64,000 bases of DNA from Taeniopygia guttata (lineage: Eukaryota; Chordata; Aves; Passeriformes; Estrildidae). A program made the position numbers and the translations under genes. Positions 12,192 to 23,470 of the stretch are shown here, one piece after another; within the stretch, counting starts at the first letter, position 1; every line of letters begins with the position of its first letter. The notes under the pieces are model-generated. The model saw nothing but the letters and a program-made list of their open reading frames with translations. It did not search any database and had not been told where the DNA came from. Location: NCBI RefSeq assembly GCF_048771995.1, contig NC_133030.1, positions 58,312,001 to 58,376,000 on the forward strand, read 5' to 3'.

Positions 12192-13262
12192 CTAGTGCAA
12201 AATACACAAAATCTGTGCTGTAATTCTTGAGGCTTTACATCAGGGCATCTCTATCACTCAACTCAGGTGATACATTTACTTACCTTTTTATTTTTAAATT
12301 TTTTTAAGGTTTTTTTTAGTTTACTATAAATTAGCTCTCCTTTGCAGGTTATTTGGCCCCAGCTCAGATGGGGTGGTACAGGAAAGAACCCCACTGGCAG
12401 AGGAAGCTGCTGCAACCCTGCACTGCAGCACCCAAACCCCACCCTGACAGGCCAGACAGGCACAGCTCAGTTTGACTTGAAACAAGTCCTTTGTTCCCAC
12501 AGAAAACATCAAAGTGAAGTATTCTGGCATTTCAAACCTGCCCATTTTCAGACTGCGTGATCCAAAGGATAATGCTTTTATTTTTAAATGGGTGTGTTTT
12601 AGATTATTCCAGTGTAGAAAACAAAGCCAGTGTTTGAATTATTTGCCTTTCCTGTGTCATGAAGATTTTGGTTTTGACCAGAATGTGATCTGTTTCTCTA
12701 ATTTGACTTAGGTTACTGTCCAGTGCTCTGACATTTTCCATGTGATTGGATCCCTACCCTCACAATCTCTATCCACTTGGTAACAAACCCATGTTTAAGG
12801 CATTTCTATTTGTTTGACAGATTAATAGATTTTAAGGCCAAAATAAAGGGCTTTGATCATTCAGTCTGACAGTCACTGTAACACAAGCAGGATGGTGAGT
12901 CACCAGTTGTAATGTTGATGCAAAAGCATGAAGGGAGGCTACTTCCTTCCCATGTCATTTGGCTGATTACTCCCATTCTTAAAATTTAGTTTGAAGTTTA
13001 GCTTCAGCTTCTAGCCACAAACGTTGATGTTTTTTTTCTCCTCATTAGAGACCTGTATGAAAACTTCTCTCCCTATAGGTATTTGACTTGTTGCCACATT
13101 AATATACATTTCAATAAAAAGATGGGATGAGCTTTGCCAGTGTGGACACCTGCATGTTGTATTCCATTCCCCCTCCCTGAATTTTTCTCTAATGGGAAAA
13201 TCTGGCTGAATTTCCCATGAGTTAAATAGGAAACCTTTCCAGTTGCTCAGGAGAAGCTTTAC
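12192..13262 (-). other. RHOJ: RHOJ intron between G4-half exons (1071 bp)
   Basis: Phase-0 GT-AG intron that splits the TQ|ID nucleotide-specificity motif. AT-rich near 12280-12320. No repeat or gene recognised inside. Confidence 0.9.
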
Positions 13263-13427
13263 CTGTGTTCCTATGAGGACGTAAGGCACGTTGGGCATGC
13301 AGACTTTCAGCTCGGGCACCCACTCCTCCTGCACGTTGTGGTAGGAGGCAGGATTCACCACGGAGAAGCAGATCAGGAACACATCTGTGTTGGGGTAGGA
13401 CAGGGGCCTCAGCTGGTTGTAGTCCTC
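13263..13427 (-). CDS. RHOJ: RHOJ middle coding exon (switch II to G4, 55 residues)
   Basis: Fifty-five codons begin [20 protein letters not shown], so the first Glu follows DTAGQ from the exon upstream and completes switch II. The segment continues through [20 protein letters not shown], the central strand and helix of the GTPase fold, and ends PYVLIGTQ, the first half of the G4 guanine-recognition motif. The acceptor is CCTGGCAG before GAGGACTAC and the donor is ACACAG followed by GTAAAGC; both introns are phase 0. The sequence is almost identical to mammalian RHOJ as remembered, differing at ELKVCMPNV (ELKDCMPHV recalled for human). The base composition is clearly more GC-rich than the surrounding intron, as expected for a conserved coding exon. 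Confidence 0.97.
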
Positions 13428-13634
13428 CTGCCAGGGGACAACAGCAAGAGTGTCACAAGGAGGGGATGACTGCAAGTGGGGGTGTCAGGCTGGGTTTGAT
13501 GAAGTGGTCAGCACTGTCCATACTCATTCACATCTCTAAGTTCCAGGAGGAGCTGCTGGAGGTGAGGGGAAACCACCCCTCCCAGGAGAAAGGTGATGAT
13601 TTATCAGCATTTTACCAAAAAGAGCTGAAAGATG

Positions 13635-13796
13635 CCCCATGTCTGGCATTGTTCAAAGCCATGTTGGACAGGGCTGTGAGCAACTGGGTTTAGTTAAAGG
13701 TGTCCCTATCCCTGATGGGGTATGTATATTTGTGTGTGTGTAATTAAATAATTTTGAAGGTCCCTTCCACCTCAATCATCCTGTGATTGTGTGAAC
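13635..13796 (+). mobile_element. CR1 3' end in RHOJ intron, with internal GT insertion
   Basis: TGGCATTGTTCAAAGCCATG TTGGACAGGGCTGTGAGCAA and GAAGGTCCCTTCCACCTCAA TCATCCTGTGATTGTGTGA are the two parts of a CR1 tail. A TATATTTGTGTGTGTGT stretch at about 13724-13741 lies between them. Confidence 0.82.
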
Positions 13797-15710
13797 AAGT
13801 CTTGTTTGTGTTATCTGTGCAGATGTTGGTGCAGCAGGTGATGCTGACCAGTCCTGCACTGTGCACAGCGACATGCCAGCCAGCAGAAGTCACTCATCCT
13901 GAAAGCAGAAAGCAGATCAAATCCATCCTGCAGTACCTGGGTCCTCACTGTGGGTGATTTAGTGTTTCCACAGGCCATGGATGGTGGCAGGAGAGATGTT
14001 TTCTCCATGGGCTAGTGGTAAGAAGGTGAATTTTCAAACACTCAAATCACAGCTGTGATATGTCATGAGCTGCCTTTGATAGCTGAGTTTACTATGATGT
14101 AGATCTACAGTTTATAGGTTCTGCATTGTGGACAAGTCTCAAATCTCTGCAGTCTGGTCACTTTTGGTTATAATTGTGTGAAAACTCAACTGGTGTGATT
14201 TGCTTTACAGATACAGACTAGTTAATAAAAGGAAATAAGGCTAATAGCGGGAGAAAAGACATCTGAATGCTGTTTCTCAGACTCAAGAACATTTATTTTA
14301 CGCAGGCAAAACCCACATTAGGGGCAGGAACAATGCAAGCTGCTGCCTGTCCTGCAGGAGAAAGTGATGCAGGACTGGATCTGCGTGTGTCAGGGTAGAT
14401 GATGTGCAGCCTTACTTCTGCCTTGCTTTGACTGGGTCAGATAATGAGAGGACTTAATTGTGAAGTGAGACTGGCAAATCACCTTTCTGAAGTCTGTTTT
14501 TCACTGACTAAATACTCATAAGTTGACACAGACTCCTTCTGAATCAACACTACTTTCCAAAATATACCAATGAATTACTCAAAACCAGTTTGCACCAACT
14601 GTTTCTAAAAAAATCCCCAAAAATTTAATTATTTATTCTGAAAGGAAGCATGAGCCCAAATTTAGCTCTGTGTCATGAAAGAAAAGTTTAAAAAAGCATC
14701 CTAAAACACAAACAAAATGTTTTGTTTTGTCTAACTGGGTGTTTATTGTCCCAAACCCACTTTGACAGGAAGAATAAATTCTCATTTACTACCTCCAGCC
14801 CTCACAGCCACAATATTTGGGGTACAACCAGAGTATTTTTCAAGTGGAATAACTGTGTCTTTCCAGCAGCATAGAAAGTGTGGATCTGAAGAAGGATTTA
14901 CAAGAGGAGGTGTTTGGATGTGGAAATGTTTGTGAAGAAGCAAAGTCAGTGACAGGAGATTTATGCAAGGCTCTGGAGATGGCAGCCAGCTCCCAGCAGA
15001 GGTTAATAGAGACAAAGTGGATGCCAAGGTGATGGGCTCAGAGGAAAATTGCATTTTAGAGACAATTTTATGTGGCTGCTGTGGGTTAGGGAAGCCTGGC
15101 CTGATTATGGGGCATTATTTTAACCCAGAACATGGAACCTGAGGTTGATTGTGGCACAGCCAGCACGGGCTGCTTGGCAAAGATCCTTTCTGTGCCTTTG
15201 GTTTAGCTCCTGAAGCAGCCACGTGGTGGCAGCAAGCCTCAAGGAATCCTCATCGAGGCGTTTTGGGGAGAAATTGGCTAAATAGAGCCAGTTTCAATAT
15301 CCCAGACGTGCATATTTAGAGGGGCTGGGACTTACTGTACCATTAAAACTACAGATTAAAACCATGAGCGCTCTGCTTGGCTGTGACAGCTCCAGGAGCA
15401 TGCATTCAATTTTATTTTCCTTGTTCCTTCTGAATCCTTAGAAAATCCTTTTTCAGGAAGAGCATTCCCGATTTGAGCTATTAACATACAGCATTATATA
15501 AGTTGTAAGCAGGGACAGCCATACATCTCATAGCAGAGGTCTCACCTCCCACCAGGGCACATGGGATTTTTCACAGACAGGTTAAAATACAAATCTCATG
15601 GATTAGAGTCAATCTAGGCTCCTGTATATGAACAGGATCCTCCAGACCACATCAGACAAGGACCCCTTCTCTTTGCCTGCTCTCCAGGAGAAGGCCTGAT
15701 GGCCTTGCAA

Positions 15711-15837
15711 AAAATAAAATAAAATAAAATAAAATAAAATAAAATAAAATAAAATAAAATAAAATAAAATAAAATAAAATAAAATAAAATAAAATAAAAT
15801 AAAATAAAATAAAATAAAATAAAATAAAATAAAATAA
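15711..15837. repeat. Pentanucleotide array (AAAAT)n, about 25 copies
   Basis: An uninterrupted run of about 25 AAAAT units lies in the RHOJ intron after the DTAGQ exon; on the transcribed strand it is (ATTTT)n. No interruption is visible, so length polymorphism is likely. Confidence 0.97.
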
Positions 15838-16301
15838 AGCTTTGCAGTCGACATTTAGAAAAGACAGCCCTACTGGGTCATTTCTCCTTCAGAGATGGTC
15901 AACCATACAAATAATGTAAAAAAGGGACTGAACATTTGTGTGGGTATCCAGGGAGGGGTGCTGCAGGGAGTGACAGTCGTGTTTTGGAAAGGACTTGAGT
16001 CCTTGTGGGCTTGGGCTGTGGCTGATCAATATTTTATTTTTATTTATTTATTTTCCTAGCTTGTGGTTGCTTTGTTCTGCCTGATATTCAGGGAACTGGA
16101 GGCTTCCCAGTCAACATTGCCTAGGCTCTGGTTCGGCCTGGAAATGCCAGTGCCAGACCTGGCCCTGCTGAGTTATTTGCCTGTGACTTGCCAGGACCAA
16201 GATCAGTTGGTGTTGCACCCTCCCCTCCATCTTGGCCATCAGCTCAAGCAGCGTTTGGGCCCTAAAAATGCAGAAAAACTGGCTTGCTTTTTTGCCTTTT
16301 A

Positions 16302-16325
16302 TTTTTTTTTTTTTTTTTTTTTTTT
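16302..16325. repeat. Poly(T) run, 24 bases
   Basis: Homopolymer in a RHOJ intron. No retrotransposed gene or target-site duplication is evident around it. Confidence 0.9.
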
Positions 16326-18490
16326 ATATTGTTGCTGTGCTGATCTCTTGTACACTCTGCTAAAGCATTTTGCACCTGAGTCCAGCCCAGCAAAAAGACC
16401 ACAGTTTTTTCCTCCTAGGACCATTTGTGCCAGGGATACAGAAAGCCAGATACCTCAAATCTGGGGTCTCTGCCAGCCCTCCCTTCAGGCTGACAGAGGG
16501 TCCTGCTGCAGGAGTACATTTTCCAATTGTTATTTCATTAGCATATGTTTTATAGCATCGTAGTGTCAAGGGCTATTTCTGGCTATGACTTCACACTGAT
16601 GCCTTTGGAAAGCCACACAGCACAAGGAGAAGGAGGGAGGAAACAACCCAGATGATCTGTTGTTATAACTGGAGCATGTGGGAAGCATCATCCCTCCAGC
16701 CTCCACAGGGACAATCCAGTCAGCAAGGGCTGATTCACACTCTGAGCCCTGGCTGGATGGCCACAGCCTCTGGAGCAGGGTCTGGAAGGGACCTGAGCTT
16801 GGGGAGCTAAAAAAAGGCTTTGCAGGCTGGTGGTGAACTGGCTAGTTTGAAGCAGAGGATGGCAAAATGATGAGGAATGGATGGAGGGGTGAGGCTTGTC
16901 AAAGAGACAGCTGAGTGTTCCTTCTGGCTCAGGAGGACAAATGAGAGGAGGTGTTGCTGCTGAAATGGGTGGCAGGTGGAACTGTCAGCCCTACAAAACA
17001 AGTAGGAATATTAAGGCACGGGGTGAAAACTGACTGGGAACTGAATATAACTCCAGTCTGGCTTGCAGAGGCTTGCAGGGCTGATGGATCGTGACACAGG
17101 CTCTGAGCTCAGAGTTTGTGAACACAGAATAAAAGACTGAATAGGCTTTAAATATGGGGCAAGGTCTTGGGCCATATTTTGGGATTGGCTTTTGGATAAT
17201 CTGTTTTCACCACGTGGATAGGAAAGATGTGTGGTCTGTAAGGGCCACCAAAGCAGCTAAGACTGATGCTGCCTAGAGAAACAGGATAAGAATAAAATTA
17301 AAGAAAGTGAAACCCAAAGCATCAAAGCCCCAGTTCTGCTGAGTGCGGGTTTTTCTGGAAGTGACAGTCTGTTCTGGTGTGGGTTTTTTGATCTCTTTGC
17401 ATAGTGCTGCAAAGTATATTCTGCAAGAAATGGCCTTTTGCAGACAGGAGAGTTTCCTTCTGCACTGTTTGTGCCTTTCTTAGCAGTCAGTCATGGCCAA
17501 AAGTGACACAGCCAAGGAGAGCTCCTGGTGAAAGCAAAGCCCTGCATCCAGGGCTGCTGGAACCCAGAGGGAGTGAGGCAAGTTCCCAAATCTGCTTTCT
17601 CTCCTGCTGGCTTCAGTGTCAGCTGTGACGGGAGGAGCTGGTGGATGTGGCTTACAACATTTCCAGTCTGTGAGGAACCTGGAACCTGCTCCCTCTGCTC
17701 TCAGCAGATGATTTTTTGCAAGGTTTCTGTGCAGACTATGTCCCTTTCTTTATTTTGCCACTCGCCGGCATTTGGAGTCAGGAGAGGGAAATTTCACCAC
17801 AAAAAAAGTGTTGCTCCCTGTACTTTCTTCTGCCTTTCTGCTGGCAGAGCAAAGCAGTGAGAAATAATTTCTTCTCCTCTCCAGGGGGGTGAAATTATTC
17901 TGCAAGCTTTGAGTGCAATCACACCATATCAGAGTCTGAACAGTGGAAACAACAAAAGCATTCTAAATGTAGTAAGCTTGGGATGGACACCCTTGTCCTG
18001 GGAGAAGAATGTTGGGATGTTGGGATGGATGCAAATCTGGATGGGTTGCCACTTAAAACATCAACAGCTGATGACTGATATACTGGTACTGAATTATGGC
18101 AGTTTTCTGATTTTGAAAATGGAATTATTCTCTGTATCTTCAATGCCACCATGTGGTAAAGGTAAGAAAACATTGACTACACAAAGCCTGGTATTTGCAG
18201 TAGGAGGTGGATACGTGGGAGTTGCACAGCCTCATCAGGCTTTGTTTTTTAATTAGGCAAAACACAGTCTTAGGGATGAGTGTATTTGTGTGCATTTTAC
18301 TGCTGAAACAGAATGAAAACAAAAGGGAGAAAGTGAACAGTTCAACCATTATGACTCAAACCTGATTGTTAGTATTTATGAAAAAACTCCCAACAAACTC
18401 CACAAACATTACCAACAACAAACCCCAGTGTATGATAGTAACAAACAAACTACAGGGAAGGAAAACAATAAATATTTTGCAATCCTTTAC

Positions 18491-18549
18491 CTGCCCTGCA
18501 GTGTCATAAAGCCCCAGCAAGTGCTGTTGTCCTCCCACAGTCACGGTTA
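18491..18549 (-). CDS. RHOJ: RHOJ second coding exon (beta2-beta3 and DTAGQ)
   Basis: The 59-bp exon supplies the last two bases of a Val codon and then TVTVGGQQHLLGLYDTAGQ. This covers the beta2-beta3 hairpin and the G3 motif (DTAGQ), which binds Mg2+ and the gamma-phosphate and positions the catalytic Gln. The acceptor CTCTTCCAG precedes TAACCGTG, leaving a phase-1 upstream intron. The donor is GGGCAG followed by GTAAAGG, phase 0. The same exon structure is used by RHOQ and CDC42-like relatives. The missing first exon should supply the start codon, the P-loop (GDGAVGKT) and switch I, about 59 residues if the protein has the 214-residue length I recall for human. No sequence coding for those motifs was found in the window. 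Confidence 0.95.
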
Positions 18550-19685
18550 CTGGAAGAGAGAAACAAGAAATGTTATTTATGCACAGGCCAGTGGCCTCAT
18601 TTTGATGTGTTTCAATCCCAAAATGCCAACAGACACATCAGCACATGTCCTCCATTGGGCATCCTGAACCCAGCACATCTGTCCAACCCAAACTGAAGTC
18701 AGCCTAAGTCACAACAAAAGCAAATCCTTTATGCCAAGATCTTATTTCTGTACAGACAGCCAAGGGTGATGAGCTGCACACGCTGCTGCCATCAGGGTCC
18801 AGAGACAGGGGGACATCTGCCTGTCTCTACAGCCACCAAATGAACATCCTGGATTAGAAAGCACAGGATTCCTGCCTCCATACCATGGGCATTGGGGTGG
18901 GTCATGGATCATTGGGAGGGTTTTTAAATTATTTTATTTCTCCCAGGCTGTGAAATGATGAAACATTCTGCAGTGGCTGGTGTTTGGTGGGTCTCACTGG
19001 AGGTGCATCTGTCCTGCCCTGTGCCATCACAGGTGAAGTGGCAGTGTTGAATACGGTGTGGTGGATGATTTGAAGGACAGGACGGAAGAGGAGCTTGAAT
19101 ATTTTCAGGGTTGTTGACCACATTCTCTTCCAAACGAAGGAAAGCTTAGTTTGTGTATCACCTCCAGCATATTTACTCCTTTAGCAGAAATCACGTTGAA
19201 CTTCATTTTGAGCCCACTGACAAGTTTTGACATTGACAAAAATGTTTTCTCATTGCCTTTGGATGAGCCCCATTATTAGCTGATTCCTGTAACTGGTGTT
19301 ATTTCGTGTAAAGGACATGATCTGGGTAAATGACATTTAGTTAACCAGTTAATCTGCTTAAATCATTACTACTCAACTGGAAAGAAAGGGGAGCAGTCCA
19401 GTTCCACCCATTAGTCAACAGGAAGCCTTCAAACATTTGTCAGGAAGGTTACTTAAAATAATGATATTGTTACAGCATATGGACTACTAATTTTTTTAAA
19501 CATGAGGACAAGTGGCAGAACATAGGAATGAACATAAAGCTTTGTCAGGAATGGGAGAAGAGGCTCAGACTGGTGCCCATCAGGTGATCACAACTTGCAA
19601 TTAATGAGGGCTGGGAATGAGTAATAGTTTTTTTGGACAATAAAAAAGAAGAGACTTAAAAAATAGGCAGTATCTTGCTGTGGGG

Positions 19686-19711
19686 TTTTTTGTTTGTTTG
19701 TTTGTTTGTTG
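19686..19711. repeat. (TTTG)n microsatellite
   Basis: About six TTTG units, uninterrupted. Confidence 0.9.
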
Positions 19712-21379
19712 ATAAAATTTGTAGTAGAAAAGCAGCTAGAAATTTATGGAATTTAATAGCTCCTGCACTGGGGAACAATGTGCTGTTTGAAATCTCTTGG
19801 ATTGAAAGTCTCTGCCAGTGTGACTGGACAGGCTGACTATTCAGCAGCTTTATTTGCTTGCAGAGACACAGTGGTGCTGTCAGCACATAAACAGAGCAAA
19901 CCTGACATCCTGGAAGTACAAAGGCTCAGTGAGGACCAGACTTGCTGATGAGAGCAGGATGGGCTGCACTCACCCACTGCTGGGGCTGCCTTGTGATGTG
20001 CACTGGAAGAGGAGGTGGGGAAGGGAAGAGAGCTCCCTCTCCTCATCTCAGAGGTAGCTTTGCACTGCACAGCTCCCAGGGGAACTCAAGGACACAAGGC
20101 ATGGATGCCCAAGGGTGCAAGAGTGGGGACATGGGCACCAACACAGACAGGAGTCAGTCCAGATGCCCCATCCTCTTCCTTCAACCTGACTTGAGCGAAT
20201 TAATTTAAAATAATCCTCCCTGGCGCTGTGGTTTTCAACTTCTTGTGGTGTAGGGAATCCCAGAATGCCCCAGCAGGGGTATGAACTGTGTAAGTTACTG
20301 GCAACCCTCCTGCTTTTCTTAGCTGCCTTCTCAGAAGCAGCGGGGGTTACAGGTGGTCAGCACAGCTCACCGGAGGCAGCGGGAAATGTGGTTTATTTTT
20401 CCCCCAGTTGCAACCTTGGCAAGCCTCCAATCTGTCTTTGTGCCAAGAAATGCAGGAGCCAGACCTGCTCTGAAGAGTTTACTCTGCTCTAGACCAGCTG
20501 TGGGAAGATGTACCCTTCAGCTGAAGGCAATTTTCCAGCTGCAGTGCACAGCTGGCCGAGGTGGTGTTTAGGAGGACACTCGGTCTCTAGGGCTGGAGTT
20601 GCAGAACAGCATTTGCACTGTCAGCCCTTGGTGGGATGAGCATGGAGCCTGCAGAGCTCCTCCAAAGCAGGATGCTCTCAGGACAGCTGTGAGGCACATG
20701 GAGGTGCAGTTCAGCTGGTGTTTCTGATGAATATGAAGAGACATGTGCCACACATCAGTGCTGACAGGGTTATCCAGCTCTGCCTCTTCTGCTGGCTCAC
20801 CCTGAGCACAGGCAGACTGGGTTGCAAAGACATCTTCAGTTCTTAAAAAACTTAAAAGCTGCACTAAAATTTACTCTGCTGTGAAGCTTTGCTGGCCCAT
20901 CTCTTTCTTGGTGGCATCTGACTGAGAGCTGCACTGGCAAAACGCCCTGGTGCAGATACAAATTGCTGCCATGTTCCAGTAATTAATCTGGTTTGGAGAG
21001 AAACTGTTTGGGTAGAGGATCAGTCCACCTCGAGTGTGCTACACCCTGCCAGAAGGATTTAACTCCTAGGCTCTTATCTGTGCTTTGTGGTCCATGGAGT
21101 CACAGTGGATGTTTTGCAGCAGGTCTGTGCAGCCACACACTGAGCAGTGATTGATGGCTTGTGCAGTTCAGTTTGGCTCCTGGTCGCCTCTGGGAAATGC
21201 TGAGGGGGAAAAAAGAGATTGGTGGTGTCCTACCATTACTCTTCCCCCCACACAAGGGATAAGAATTTCAAGGGCTCTTGGAAAAATACATCCTGCTTGC
21301 ATGTCACATTTTAATTCTGCTTCTACATCTTGTCTCTTATGGGTCCTGCTGTGAATTTCTGTATGGCAGCAGTCCTATA

Positions 21380-21456
21380 TTTTTTACTTTTTCTCTTTCT
21401 TTTTTTCTCTTCCTCTCCTTTTTTACTTTTTCCCCCTTCCCTGCTTTTTCTTTTGC
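21380..21456. repeat. Pyrimidine-rich tract (about 77 bp)
   Basis: Almost all T and C on the plus strand (only isolated A and G), so it is purine-rich on the RHOJ sense strand. A low-complexity tract rather than a recognised element. Confidence 0.8.
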
Positions 21457-21752
21457 CCATCAAACTTCATATTTTCTTTCTTCTTGTTGATTGTTCTAAC
21501 CTGCCTCATCATCAGATGATGATATTCTTCCTGCCCATATCACCTCTGAATTTGCAGCAACCACCCCAGCAAAACTGCCTTGTTGGCTAAAGCTCAAGCG
21601 TTGTCTTTGGATCCTGGCTCTGAATGAAGTGGGGACCAAATGGCTCACACTGGCAAATCAAATGATCCCTGGCTCTTGAAACAGTGATGTCCAGGTTAAT
21701 GTATTGGTGCTTAAATTTCCAACACACTTTCAAGCAGGCAAAACAGATGTGA

Positions 21753-21796
21753 AAATAAATGGCTTTTGCCTGTGAAATAAATGGCTTTTGCCTGTG
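21753..21796. repeat. Perfect 22-bp tandem duplication
   Basis: AAATAAATGGCTTTTGCCTG TG occurs twice in direct succession (21753-21774 and 21775-21796) with no mismatch. Confidence 0.95.
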
Positions 21797-23280
21797 AAAA
21801 CTTCTTGGTGTTTTTATACCATGAGTTTATCAGTCTGCCTCTGTCAGGCAAAAGTCTATTCAGAGTAGCCACTTGGTGGGTCATATTTATGAGCTGAGAC
21901 TGCTCTGCTAGATTTGTAAGCCTTACTTTTGGCTTTATTCCAGTTTACTCTTACTTACTCTGTTATTATCTTTTCCTGTTCTCTCCGTGGACAAGCCTAT
22001 GGGAAGCCAATGCGGAATTCCTTCCCAGCCACTGGGGTAATGCAGGCTCCTTTATGGGATTGTGAACTCGACTTTATGAGCAGTCTTGGAGTAACAAGAC
22101 AAATATGAACTCTCCTTGTCATTTACTGACTGTATTGATGTATTGATTAAGCACTGAAACAACCTGGCCTTTAACACTGAGTGAAGTAGGCACTGCAGTA
22201 AAATGAGGCTGAATATTTGCACAGTCCTGGCTCTCATTTCTCTCCAGTTGCACCAGATGATGCAGCAGGGCAGAGGTTCCCCTCTCTTCACTAGGTGGTT
22301 TTAGCCAAGTGCAGAATGTGTAAAACACTGCTTTTAAAATGGTTGCTGGGTCATAAATTAGCTGGTTATTGCTTACTAGAGTTTGAATAAATATTTTGGG
22401 TCACTTCCAAGGCTTTGTCTGGGATTTTGCTAATGGACCTCAACACACAGCTTGACCACCACAGCAGAAGGACAAGGTGTAGATGGACATTGTGTGGGAT
22501 GGACCTGGTGTGTGGACCACTAACTGGTCTCAGCTGGGAGCTCTGTTTTTAAATCCATGCTTAGTTTGTGTTTCTGGGGACAGTGAGACAATTTTCACTG
22601 ATGTTCTTGATGCCCAGATTGCCCCAGATCCACCTGTCAGTGGCCAATCTTTGCCAGACTCTTCTCCCATTGTGCTTTGCTTGGGAACTTTTTGGGACTG
22701 AACTGCACCCGTGGAAGAGCCCTTCAGCCAGACAGCAGCAATGTTCACTGCAGTGACAGAAATGGGACATAAATTGGCTGCTGAACTCTCAGAACATCTT
22801 CAGTTTGATTAATGGGGCAAAACAACACATAAATCTCTGCTGTGACACCAAGCTAGGATGCAATATCTCAGCCACGCTTAGCTGTGGCACGGGAGAGTGG
22901 ATTTGCACATCGGGGGAATTTTTCCATGCCAGTGAAGAAGTGCTTGCAGAACCCAAAGACTGTGAAACCACCAGCCAGAATACACACAGGAGCCAAGCAG
23001 TGTCTAATGTGACATCAGACAGGAAAAGTAATCTATTTATTCTAGTGCCTTCCTGCCAACAAATTAAGGTCCAGCTGCTTCAGAGAAAGAAGCCAGGAGC
23101 CTGTGAGCAAGCAGGGATGGTGGCACCTGCCAGGGTGGAAAGACTTTCTTATGGTTTTGGGCAAATTAGACTGCTTCAAGCCTCAGACCTTCACAAGGGC
23201 CATCTTCTGCCCTAGGCAGCAAGCCCTGAGTATTAATGACTGTTTACTAGGATTGTATGTGCCTGGTGCATGTTACTTAT

Positions 23281-23470
23281 CACAGAATAATCAAAAATTA
23301 TAAAATGATTGGGGTGGAAGGGAAGACAATCTGTGTGTGGAAGACAATCTAGCTCCAAGCCCCCGCCATGGGAAGGGATATCTGGCATTAGACCAGGTTG
23401 CTCAATGCCCCATCCAGCCTGACCTTGAACACTCCCAGGGATGGCTACCAGCTCTGGTTGAACTGCTGGC
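23281..23470 (-). mobile_element. CR1 3' fragment
   Basis: CACAGAATAATCAAAAATTA leads into a reverse-oriented CR1 tail with CCATGGGAAGGGATATCTGG, AGACCAGGTTGCTCAATGCC and CTTGAACACTCCCAGGGATGG. A local duplication of GGAAGACAATCT lies near 23321-23350. Confidence 0.82.

Larger units (their letters stand above)
13428..18490 (-). other. RHOJ: RHOJ intron after DTAGQ exon (5063 bp)
   Basis: Phase-0 GT-AG intron. It holds a CR1 3' end (13635-13796), a long (AAAAT)n array (15711-15837) and a 24-base poly(T) run (16302-16325). The rest shows no coding signal; open frames such as 16063-16563 run through the homopolymer and are not genes. Confidence 0.88.

Noticed and set aside
15609..15854. Minus-strand frame with ILFYF repeats
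   Set aside because: It is merely the translation of the (AAAAT)n microsatellite.
16063..16563. 166-codon plus-strand frame
   Set aside because: It reads through a poly(T) run giving a phenylalanine string; intronic and without homology.
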